Shown here in pieces: positions 1-6,666 of a DNA stretch of 9,515 bases (position 1 is the first letter of the stretch; each line of letters opens with the position of its first letter). The notes beneath the pieces were generated by a model. It was not told the DNA's origin, did not search any database, and saw nothing but the letters and a program-made list of their open reading frames with translations. Position numbers and translations under genes: made by a program. The DNA comes from Lamprobacter sp046541315 (GTDB lineage: Bacteria > Pseudomonadota > Gammaproteobacteria > Chromatiales > Chromatiaceae), in assembly GCF_046541315.1 (NCBI RefSeq), contig NZ_JBKHDN010000101.1, positions 1 through 9,515 on the forward strand. Reading direction: 5' to 3'.

Positions 1-64
1 GGTCGCGCGGCACTTCGCGCCCGATATCGAACGCCTCGGCTACCGCTTCGATCCCACCCCATGA
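1..64 (+). CDS. C-terminal end of an unidentified protein (partial)
   Basis: Frame 2 is open from the window edge to TGA at 62-64 and encodes 20 residues ending in APDIERLGYRFDPTP. Codons are rich in G/C at third positions, as in the neighbouring genes, and the other + frame here gives an Arg/Leu/Pro-rich unnatural peptide, so this is probably the true tail of a gene starting outside the window. The ending loosely resembles sulfotransferase-type C-termini (acidic/aromatic helix followed by LGY), but 20 residues are too few to assign a family. Its stop codon overlaps the ATG of the next possible ORF (ATGA, 61-64). Confidence 0.5.
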   Translation, partial: VARHFAPDIERLGYRFDPTP

Positions 65-195
65 CCGGGATGGGCGACCGCGATGACCGGCATCTGCTCA
101 ACGAGCTAGAGGGCCTGCTGCGGGAGACCGCCGACCGGTCGGCGACGCGAGCGGCTCAGCGGCGTTTGCGCGCGCGCGGGTGCGCCTGGTCGTAG
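61..195 (+). CDS. possible 44-aa small protein, function unknown
   Basis: The ATG at 61 overlaps the preceding stop as ATGA, a layout typical of translational coupling. The first 30 or so codons have strong G/C third-position bias (GAC, CGC, CTG, GAG, GGC) and encode an acidic, leucine-bearing helix-like stretch (DDRHLLNELEGLLRETADR), then an Arg-rich tail. The ORF ends at TAG 193-195 and overlaps the 3' end of the convergent xerC gene by 40 bp. The bias seen before position 156 cannot be a shadow of xerC, which supports coding. I recognise no family. It could equally be chance read-through in non-coding DNA. Confidence 0.35.
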   Translation: MTGMGDRDDRHLLNELEGLLRETADRSATRAAQRRLRARGCAWS

Positions 196-1211
196 ACCTG
201 GGCGAGATGCTGGAAATCGAGATGGGTATAGACCTGGGTGGTGGCGATATCGGCGTGGCCCAGCAGCTCTTGCACCGCCCGCAGATCGCCCGAGGATTCG
301 AGCAGATGGCTCGCGAACGAGTGTCGCAGCAGATGCGGATGCAGGTTGCGATGCGCCGCGCGTTGTTGCGCCCAGTGCCGCAGGCGCGCCTGCACGGTGC
401 GCGGATGGATGCGACCGCCTCGCGAGCTGACGAATAAGGCCGGCTCATCTTGCGCGGCGAGCAATGGGCGCACGCCAAGCCAGGCATCGATGGCCCGCAG
501 CGCGGCCTTGCCCACCGGGACGCGACGCGTCTTCGCGCCCTTGCCGACCACGGTGAGCATCGCTTCGGCGGGATCGATGTCGCGCACATCGACCGCGATC
601 AGCTCCGCCAGCCGCAGCCCGGACGAATAGAACAGTTCGACCATGGCCGTGTCGCGCAACGCTAGCGGCTCATCGTCGGCGCCTGTCTCACAGCATGTCT
701 CGGCTTCAGCCTGGGCTTCCACCTTGGGGGCAGCCTTGGTCTTCACTTTGGAATCGGCCTGACTATCAGGCTCGGCCTCGTCAATGCCTCCGCCATCGGT
801 GATCGCGGCGGTCATGTCGGCATCCAACAGCGCGCCGAGGGTATCGGCATCCAGGCTCCCCGGCAGACGGCGCGGGCTCTTTGGCGCCCGCAGGCCGCGC
901 GCCGGATTGTTGATCAGCAACCGCTCGCGCAACAGGAAATCGAAGAAGCCGCGCAAGGCCGACAGCTCGCGCGCCAGGGTGCGGCCGCCGATACCGTGGC
1001 GATGGCGGGCCGCGAGATAGCGCCGGATCGCCTCATCGCGCAGCTCGGACCAGGCGGCGATGCCCTGCTCCAGCCGCCAGCGATCGATGCGCTCGAGATC
1101 GCGCCGATAGCTGCTCAGGGTATGCGGCGAGGCGCGGCGTTCGCTGGCGAGATGTTCCAGAAAACGCGCGAGCAAGGGATCGGGCGCCGGCCTGTCGCTG
1201 ATCGCGGTCAT
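156..1211 (-). CDS. xerC: tyrosine recombinase XerC with an atypical interdomain insert
   Basis: Site-specific recombinase that, with XerD, resolves chromosome dimers at dif. The 351-residue protein has the N-terminal core-binding domain (about 10-105) and the C-terminal catalytic domain (about 120-345). The catalytic set is visible: Arg200 in SSGLRLAEL, Lys224 in VGKGAKTRR, His293 and Arg296 in HPHLLRHSFASHLL, His319 in LLGHADIATTQ, and nucleophile Tyr328 in VYTHL. XerC is normally about 300 residues; the excess is a charged Ala/Lys/Glu segment at about 133-179, where E. coli XerC has only a few residues between the first catalytic-domain helix and the RD-AM-E helix. That segment uses AAA, ACA, CCT and AGT codons unlike the rest of the gene. 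All catalytic residues are intact, so the enzyme is probably active. The start ATG at 1211 has only a weak Shine-Dalgarno. The gene lies 33 bp after the DUF484 gene and ends the cluster. Confidence 0.93.
   Translation of the reverse strand: MTAISDRPAPDPLLARFLEHLASERRASPHTLSSYRRDLERIDRWRLEQGIAAWSELRDEAIRRYLAARHRHGIGGRTLARELSALRGFFDFLLRERLLINNPARGLRAPKSPRRLPGSLDADTLGALLDADMTAAITDGGGIDEAEPDSQADSKVKTKAAPKVEAQAEAETCCETGADDEPLALRDTAMVELFYSSGLRLAELIAVDVRDIDPAEAMLTVVGKGAKTRRVPVGKAALRAIDAWLGVRPLLAAQDEPALFVSSRGGRIHPRTVQARLRHWAQQRAAHRNLHPHLLRHSFASHLLESSGDLRAVQELLGHADIATTQVYTHLDFQHLAQVYDQAHPRARKRR
704..751 (-). repeat. four degenerate 12-bp tandem repeats inside xerC
   Basis: Four contiguous 12-bp units lie at 704-715, 716-727, 728-739 and 740-751. 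On the coding strand they read like CCAAGGCTGCCC and CCAAGGTGGAAG, with a conserved CC at the start and AGG or a close variant in the middle. They encode the four-residue periodic part of the XerC insert (KVKT, KAAP, KVEA, QAEA). Twelve is a multiple of three, so gain or loss of units keeps the frame. The wider unusual segment covers about 675-815. Confidence 0.7.
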
Positions 1212-1244
1212 CGATCATGAGTCCAGGTGGCTCGACCCATCGCC

Positions 1245-1928
1245 TCAAGCCGCTTGGCCGCGATGGGCCAGGTCGGCCAACTTGGCGCCGGCGATGGCGC
1301 CGAGACGTTCGAGCAGCTCGGTGCCCATGTCCGGGCTGAATCGCTTTGGGTCCGTGCTGCCAATCGCCAACACGCCGGTGTGTTCATGCGCGCGCAACGG
1401 CACCAGCGCGGCGGAATGGATCTCGAGCGCGAGCGGGCCGAACAGGGCCTCGGCCTGCTCCGGGGCGAAGGGACCGCAGAGACAGCGGTCGCGGTCGACG
1501 AAATCGACGAAATCGCGCACCAGCGGATCGCTCGCGCGCGCCTCGGCTTCGAGCGGGAACAGCTTGATGGCGACGGCGTCCGCCTTGAAATGCTTGCGCA
1601 GCGCCTGCTCGAGCACATGCAAGGCCTGCTGCGGATCGGGCGCCACGATCAGGCGCAGGGTCAGCTCGTGCACGCGCGTCAACAAGGCCTCGTAGTCATG
1701 CGCGCGCGCGACGAGGTGATGCAAGCGGTCGCGCTCGTGCGCCAACTGCTCGCGCAGCACCGCCACCTGCCGTTCGATCAGCGAGGTGGCACCGCCGCTA
1801 TCGTGGGGCACCTCGAGCTTGGCCAGCACCGCTGGATGTCGCAACAGAAAGTCCGGGTGATGCATCAACCAGTCCGCCACGCTGTCTTCGTCGACCGCCT
1901 GGTCCAGGTCATCGATTAGACGATTCAT
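1245..1928 (-). CDS. DUF484 family protein (YigA-like, GAF-type fold)
   Basis: A 227-residue soluble protein of the DUF484 family, commonly found between dapF and xerC in gammaproteobacteria (yigA in E. coli). The N-terminal part has the family's helical signature: residues 12-40 contain DEDSVADWLMHHPDFLLRHP. A probable coiled coil follows at about 50-90, rich in Glu, Arg and Leu, and then a GAF-like sensory domain (about 95-220). No biochemical role is established for the family, so none is assigned. The ATG at 1926-1928 overlaps the dapF stop (ATGA), implying translational coupling, and this fixes the start; the much longer open frame upstream lies antiparallel-free over dapF and is a shadow. 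The stop is 33 bp before xerC. Confidence 0.88.
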   Translation of the reverse strand: MNRLIDDLDQAVDEDSVADWLMHHPDFLLRHPAVLAKLEVPHDSGGATSLIERQVAVLREQLAHERDRLHHLVARAHDYEALLTRVHELTLRLIVAPDPQQALHVLEQALRKHFKADAVAIKLFPLEAEARASDPLVRDFVDFVDRDRCLCGPFAPEQAEALFGPLALEIHSAALVPLRAHEHTGVLAIGSTDPKRFSPDMGTELLERLGAIAGAKLADLAHRGQAA

Positions 1929-2758
1929 CGCTCCAATTCCCCATCGAAAACACGGGTGGCCGGCCCCGTCATGGTCACCGGTTGACCCTCGCCGAGCCAT
2001 TCGACCCTCAGGGTCCCGCCAGGCAGGCTCACCTCGACGCACTCGTCGAGTTCGCCCCAGAGGCGGCCGATGACCATCGCCGCGCAGGCGCCGGTGCCGC
2101 AGGCCAGGGTCTCGCCGACGCCTCGTTCCCAGACCCGCAGCCGGATCGCTGCCGCGTGCTGGCGCTGCATGAAACCGACATTGGCCCCCCGCGGGAACAG
2201 CGGATCGCGCTCGATGCGCGGGCCGAGTTCGGCGACCGGCGCCTGCTCGAGATCGTCGCTGACCGCCAACACCGCGTGCGGATTGCCCATCGACACGGCG
2301 CCGATGCGCAACGCTCGACAGCCGGCGCCGAGATCGTAAGCCGGTGCTCGCGAGCGCGCCAACAGCGGGATCTCGGCCGGGGCGAAGCGCGGCACGCCCA
2401 TGTCGACACTGACCTGACCATCGGCGCACAACCGCAGAGCGATCGGTCCTGCGGCGGTGCCGACCCGAATCCGATCCGCGCGCGCGAGTCCTTCGTCGCG
2501 CACATAGCGGGCGAAGCAGCGCGCGCCATTGCCGCATTGCTCGACCTCGGAGCCATCGGCATTGAAGATGCGATAGTGAAAGTCCGTCTCGGGCGAGCGT
2601 GGCGGCTCCACCAGCAGCACCTGATCGCAGCCGATGCCGAAATGACGGTCGGCGAGCTGGCGGATCAGCTCGGGGTTCGGCGCAATGCGTTGGCGGATCG
2701 CGTCGATGACGACGAAATCGTTGCCCAAGCCCTGCATCTTGGTAAACCGCATCCGCAT
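1925..2758 (-). CDS. dapF: diaminopimelate epimerase
   Basis: Converts LL- to meso-diaminopimelate, the precursor of lysine and of the peptidoglycan crosslinking residue. The 277-residue cytoplasmic protein has the normal family length and two mirror-image domains. It starts with the typical FTKMQGLGNDFVVID. The two catalytic cysteines are Cys75 in NADGSEVEQCGNGARC and Cys220 in GVGETLACGTGACA. The start could be ATG 2758 or ATG 2752 (two codons later); neither has a clear Shine-Dalgarno. It lies 70 bp downstream of lysA, whose product uses meso-diaminopimelate, and overlaps the DUF484 start by 4 bp. Confidence 0.97.
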   Translation of the reverse strand: MRMRFTKMQGLGNDFVVIDAIRQRIAPNPELIRQLADRHFGIGCDQVLLVEPPRSPETDFHYRIFNADGSEVEQCGNGARCFARYVRDEGLARADRIRVGTAAGPIALRLCADGQVSVDMGVPRFAPAEIPLLARSRAPAYDLGAGCRALRIGAVSMGNPHAVLAVSDDLEQAPVAELGPRIERDPLFPRGANVGFMQRQHAAAIRLRVWERGVGETLACGTGACAAMVIGRLWGELDECVEVSLPGGTLRVEWLGEGQPVTMTGPATRVFDGELER

Positions 2759-2828
2759 CAGACCATCGAGCCCGCTGACGCGCGCGCAAGCAACCAGGCC
2801 CAGGGCGCGGTGAATTCGGGACGACGCC

Positions 2829-4145
<1,317 letters not shown>

Positions 4146-4158
4146 CTCGGGGCGACGT

Positions 4159-4395
4159 TCAGAAGGCACCGGACGGCGACGGAACCGCGGGCACCTCGTC
4201 GCCCGCCTCGCGCCCTCCCTCGTGCGAAGCGCCCGAAGCCGGCGTTGACACGGCTCGGTTCGCCGCCGGGTTCGCCATGTCGGACTCGGCGTCCGGCAAG
4301 TAGAGCGAACCCCTTTGTCCGCAAGCGACCATCATCTGGCCAAACCCAAGGACGGAGATCAGGAGATAGAGCAGAGAACGGGCCCAGCAGTGCAT
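4159..4395 (-). CDS. lptM: LptM-like lipoprotein (YifL/LPAM family)
   Basis: A 78-residue lipoprotein. A short N-terminal hydrophobic leader (about 5-22) ends in MMVACGQRGSLYLP, which combines a lipobox (acylated Cys25) with the family signature CGxxGxLYLP. In E. coli this protein (LptM, formerly YifL) assists maturation of the LptD/LptE LPS translocon in the outer membrane, and the conserved stretch after the cysteine is the functional part. The remainder (about 37-78) is Ala/Ser/Pro/Glu-rich and probably disordered. The position immediately upstream of lysA-dapF matches the gammaproteobacterial gene order. No clear Shine-Dalgarno precedes the ATG, and a strong hairpin lies 32 bp upstream. 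Confidence 0.85.
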   Translation of the reverse strand: MHCWARSLLYLLISVLGFGQMMVACGQRGSLYLPDAESDMANPAANRAVSTPASGASHEGGREAGDEVPAVPSPSGAF

Positions 4396-4426
4396 GGTTC
4401 AGTGGTCTCGAATCGCGGCTTGGCGA

Positions 4427-4458
4427 GCCGGCAGCCGGGGTTCGCCCGGCTGTCCGGC
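4427..4458 (-). terminator. strong hairpin between the miniprotein gene and lptM
   Basis: CAGCCGGG (4432-4439) and CCCGGCTG (4445-4452) form a perfect 8-bp stem around a 5-nt loop. It extends by GCCGG (4427-4431) and CCGGC (4454-4458) past a single bulged base, giving about 13 pairs. The hairpin begins 10 bp after the miniprotein stop codon. There is no T-run in either direction, so it is not a classical intrinsic terminator. It could be a partial terminator, an RNA-end stabiliser or a processing site that sets the ratio between the miniprotein and the lptM-lysA-dapF genes. Confidence 0.4.
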
Positions 4459-4467
4459 CCCGACGGC

Positions 4468-4596
4468 TTACTTGCCGATCACGCCCTTAACGGCGCCAAC
4501 CACCTTGTCCTGCGTCTCTTTGGCCCAAGGCGGCTGTGGCCAATTCCAACCAATGACGATGCCGACAGCAACGCAAAAAAGGGCGATCAGTAACAT
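4468..4596 (-). CDS. 42-aa single-pass membrane miniprotein
   Basis: The ATG at 4594-4596 opens a 42-codon frame ending at TAA 4468-4470, preceded by an excellent Shine-Dalgarno (GGAGG at 4603-4607, 6 nt spacing). Residues 1-17, MLLIALFCVAVGIVIGW, form one hydrophobic segment; then comes NWPQPPWAKETQDKV and a short Lys-containing amphipathic tail ending VIGK. The Trp/Pro-rich interface and the positive tail suggest an inner-membrane protein with a single N-terminal anchor. There is no lipobox. The gene has its own candidate promoter and lies 72 bp upstream of lptM on the same strand, so it may be the first gene of the lptM-lysA-dapF-DUF484-xerC unit. I recognise no named family and assign no function. 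Confidence 0.75.
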   Translation of the reverse strand: MLLIALFCVAVGIVIGWNWPQPPWAKETQDKVVGAVKGVIGK

Positions 4597-4607
4597 CTTC
4601 AACCTCC

Positions 4608-4623
4608 GCCGCACATTGGCGGC
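4608..4623 (-). promoter_or_regulatory. small stem-loop abutting the miniprotein Shine-Dalgarno
   Basis: GCCGC (4608-4612) and GCGGC (4619-4623) form a 5-bp stem with a 6-nt loop whose 3' arm directly touches the GGAGG ribosome-binding site (4603-4607). It could modulate ribosome access, but a stem this short is easily found by chance in GC-rich DNA. Confidence 0.2.
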
Positions 4624-4654
4624 CTCTGCAACCATGGGAAAGGAAAGCCCCTAA

Positions 4655-4683
4655 AGTATGAAGGACTTCGGGCGCTCTGGCCA
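4655..4683 (-). promoter_or_regulatory. candidate sigma-70 promoter for the miniprotein/lptM-lysA cluster
   Basis: On the minus strand, TGGCCA (4678-4683; 4 of 6 to TTGACA) and CATACT (4655-4660; 4 of 6 to TATAAT) are separated by exactly 17 bp. Transcription would begin near 4648, about 50 nt before the miniprotein ATG. The site lies in the 125-bp gap after the L,D-transpeptidase gene, the only sizeable gap upstream of the cluster. It is a motif match only. Confidence 0.4.
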
Positions 4684-4721
4684 CCTTTGAAGCGCACCCC
4701 TTGCCCGCGCCGAATCGGGGG

Positions 4722-5246
4722 CTAGGGCAGGATCGTGATGGGCGTGCCATCGGCGACCAATGCCCAGATCTCGTCCATCTCCTCGTTCCCGACCGCGATA
4801 CAGCCGTCGGTCCAATCGTGCCGCCGGTATTCCTCGGCCAAGCGCGGCGAGGTCAGCCAGTTCGGCAGGCCATGGATCATGATCATGCCCCCGGGCGAGA
4901 CGCCCAACGAACGCGCGACCGTGCGATCCAAGGCGTTCGGATAGGAGATATGGATGGATTTATGGAATGCACTGTTCGGATTCCGCCAGTCCAACACATA
5001 ATCGCCCTCGGGCGTGCGCTCGTCACCCTCTTGAACCTTGTGGCCACGCGGTTGCCCTCCGAGCGAGACGCGATAGCGTCGATACATCCCGCGATCATTG
5101 TGCAGTTCGAGCGTGCGCGCGGCCTTCCTCACGAGCACCCGGTCGATGTCGGGGGGGCCGGGCTCCGGCTCCGGCTTGGACGCGCAACCAGCGGCGAGCA
5201 GCGCCAGCAGGCCGGACAGGCACAGGAGCCGGCGGCCGCCTCGCAT
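4722..5246 (-). CDS. lipoprotein L,D-transpeptidase (YkuD domain)
   Basis: A cell-wall enzyme of the YkuD family, whose members form 3-3 diaminopimelate crosslinks in peptidoglycan or attach/cleave proteins on it. I chose ATG 5246: it has a good Shine-Dalgarno (GAGGAAGG, about 7 nt away) and gives a classic signal peptide, MRGGRRLLCLSGLLALLAAGC, with lipid attachment expected at Cys21. Upstream in-frame ATGs would place an odd peptide before the signal. The mature 154 residues begin with a short Pro/Glu linker (KPEPEPG), and the catalytic domain covers about 35-174. Catalytic His125 lies in MIMIHGLPN and Cys149 in DWTDGCIAVGNEEMDEIW, the family's S/TDGC(I)A motif. The 174-residue length fits small single-domain members. 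The exact reaction (crosslinking or hydrolysis) cannot be read from sequence. Confidence 0.92.
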   Translation of the reverse strand: MRGGRRLLCLSGLLALLAAGCASKPEPEPGPPDIDRVLVRKAARTLELHNDRGMYRRYRVSLGGQPRGHKVQEGDERTPEGDYVLDWRNPNSAFHKSIHISYPNALDRTVARSLGVSPGGMIMIHGLPNWLTSPRLAEEYRRHDWTDGCIAVGNEEMDEIWALVADGTPITILP

Positions 5247-5365
5247 GGCCCTTCCTCGCCGCGCCATAGTGGCGAGCAAGGCGGCGGAGCACCCCCCGCG
5301 AGCCTCGCCATGAATCATCGCCAATCGCATGCTTGTGAGAGGGTTAAACAGGATACCTCAGGTCG

Positions 5366-5374
5366 ATTCTAGCA
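5366..5374 (-). promoter_or_regulatory. extended -10 promoter element for the L,D-transpeptidase
   Basis: The minus strand reads TGCTAGAAT: a TGn extension directly followed by TAGAAT (5 of 6 to TATAAT). No good -35 is present at 16-18 bp, which is compatible with extended -10 promoters. The transcript would start near 5359, leaving a leader of about 110 nt. Confidence 0.4.
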
Positions 5375-5502
5375 AGGATCCCGGTCCAGGGATAGCCCAG
5401 CGAGCGAATCCGTTCGCGAGCCTCCGCTTGCCGATGCCTTGTCGCGGGCTCGCCGCGATCACCGCCGCAGGCTGCCAATTCGACAGCCCGACCGAGCGCC
5501 TG

Positions 5503-5511
5503 TGCTAGCAT
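5503..5511 (+). promoter_or_regulatory. extended -10 promoter element for the alpha/beta hydrolase
   Basis: The plus strand reads TGCTAGCAT: TGn followed by TAGCAT (4 of 6). A -35-like TCGACA at 5480-5485 is 5 of 6 to consensus but 20 bp away, too far for ideal spacing. The expected start is near 5518, about 40 nt before the ATG at 5560. Confidence 0.35.
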
Positions 5512-5559
5512 CCACGCAGCCGACCTCCCCGAGCGAGCGCTCGTCGATCCTGTATCCCG

Positions 5560-6621
5560 ATGCGAACCCTGCTGCGAATCCTGTTGAGCCTCCTCCTGCT
5601 GCTGGTCCTGTTCGGACTGCTCGCTGTCGTGCTCGGCCCCTTCCTGGTGAGCGTCAACCCCGCGCCCGGCGTCGCCGACGTCAGCTCGGTGGCGGCCGCC
5701 GAGAGCCGATTCGTTCGGTTGCCGACGGGGCCCGATGACACCCAAACCTTCCATTACGTCGCCCGCTCCGGCCCGGATCCCAAGGCACCGCAGCTGCGAG
5801 AGCCACTTCAACAAGATCGACGGCCCGCGTTCGTCCTGCTCCACGGCTTCACCTTCAACCTGTTTACCTGGAACCAGGTGTTCGAGACCTTCGCGCGCTA
5901 TGGGCCGGTGGTCGCCTATGATCAGCTGCCCTACGGCCTGAGCGCGAAGCCGGTGCCCGATCCGACCCAGGGCGACCCCGATCTCTACAGCAAAACGGCC
6001 GCGCTGGAGCAGCTATTCGCGCTGCTCGATGCCCTGGAGCTTGAGCAGGTCATCCTGGTCGGCAACTCATCGGGCGGCACCCTGGCGTTGGAGGCCGCGC
6101 TCGCGCAACCCGAACGCGTCGCCGGCCTGATCCTGATCGCGCCCTGGGTGCACTCCAAGCGCCCCGTCCTGCCGGACTGGTTGGTCGAGCTGCCGCAGAT
6201 GCGGCGGATCTCCTTGAGCCTGGCACGCTATCTTGGCCGTCACAGTCCGCTGCTCGATTATTCCTATGCCGAGCCCGCAAGGATCGATGAAGAACGCCGC
6301 GCAGTGACCGGCGCGCATCGGCTCTTGGCGGGCTGGGATCTGGCCTGGGGCGCGCTGCTGCAACGCTCGCTGAGCGACCCCGTGACCATCGCCGAACGGC
6401 TCGACGAGATCGCGCAACCGACCCTGGTGCTCACTGGCGACGCGGATCGGGTCGTTCCCGTCAGCGATACCGTCGCCACCGCCGAGGCCCTGGCGAACGC
6501 ATCCCTCGTGACCCTGCCCGACTGCGGCCATCTGCCGCAAGAGGAATGTCCCGCCGAGGTCGCGTCTGCGGTCAGCGCCTGGCTAAAAGCGCGCGGACCG
6601 GTCCCGATCCCGGCACCCTGA
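5560..6621 (+). CDS. membrane-anchored alpha/beta hydrolase
   Basis: A 353-residue alpha/beta-fold hydrolase. Residues 4-30 are a Leu-rich N-terminal transmembrane anchor or uncleaved signal, so the catalytic domain (about 85-345) probably faces the periplasm. The oxyanion-hole motif is LLHGFTFN (His95-Gly96), the nucleophile Ser170 sits in VGNSSGG (GxSxG elbow), the acid is Asp296 in TGDADRVVP, and the base is His324 in DCGHLPQEECP. The cap region (about 195-275) is helical. Such triads serve esterases, lipases, haloperoxidase-like and C-C hydrolases, so the substrate cannot be assigned. The start ATG has no evident Shine-Dalgarno; no other start keeps the anchor. The next gene follows after 45 bp on the same strand and may be co-transcribed. 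Confidence 0.88.
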   Translation: MRTLLRILLSLLLLLVLFGLLAVVLGPFLVSVNPAPGVADVSSVAAAESRFVRLPTGPDDTQTFHYVARSGPDPKAPQLREPLQQDRRPAFVLLHGFTFNLFTWNQVFETFARYGPVVAYDQLPYGLSAKPVPDPTQGDPDLYSKTAALEQLFALLDALELEQVILVGNSSGGTLALEAALAQPERVAGLILIAPWVHSKRPVLPDWLVELPQMRRISLSLARYLGRHSPLLDYSYAEPARIDEERRAVTGAHRLLAGWDLAWGALLQRSLSDPVTIAERLDEIAQPTLVLTGDADRVVPVSDTVATAEALANASLVTLPDCGHLPQEECPAEVASAVSAWLKARGPVPIPAP

Positions 6622-6666
6622 ACCGTTTGCAGCAGGTCGAGGCAGTCATCCACCGGTGGAGGCGAT

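Larger units (their letters stand above)
5247..5559. other. 313-bp divergent intergenic region
   Basis: This region separates the minus-strand L,D-transpeptidase from the plus-strand hydrolase. It holds one extended -10 element in each direction (annotated separately), a loose inverted repeat GGCGAG (5271-5276)/CTCGCC (5304-5309) in the presumed transpeptidase leader, and a 10-bp palindrome CGAGCGCTCG (5534-5543) in the presumed hydrolase leader. Open frames crossing it have no start signals or recognisable protein content. I see no RNA gene or known riboswitch. Confidence 0.6.

Noticed and set aside
1929..2789. Long open extension upstream of the DUF484 start in the same frame, giving a 514-residue product
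   Set aside because: This part overlaps dapF on the same strand and translates to an Arg/Ala-rich unnatural sequence; dapF has both catalytic cysteines and normal length. The ATGA overlap at 1925-1928 gives the real DUF484 start.
4146..4169. GTG start extending LysA by eight residues
   Set aside because: It would overlap lptM and add a peptide absent from the family; ATG 4145 starts with the typical MDHFHY opening.
5247..5330. Upstream ATG starts for the L,D-transpeptidase (5330 and 5267)
   Set aside because: They would put extra residues ahead of a clear lipoprotein signal peptide and have no good ribosome site; ATG 5246 has GAGGAAGG upstream.
5534..5543. 10-bp palindrome CGAGCGCTCG upstream of the hydrolase
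   Set aside because: Short self-complementary GC strings are expected by chance in this base composition; no second copy or spacing pattern supports an operator.
5344..5844. Minus-strand 166-codon open frame opposite the hydrolase start
   Set aside because: Gln/Glu-rich antisense shadow of the Leu-rich anchor, with no start signal or family resemblance.
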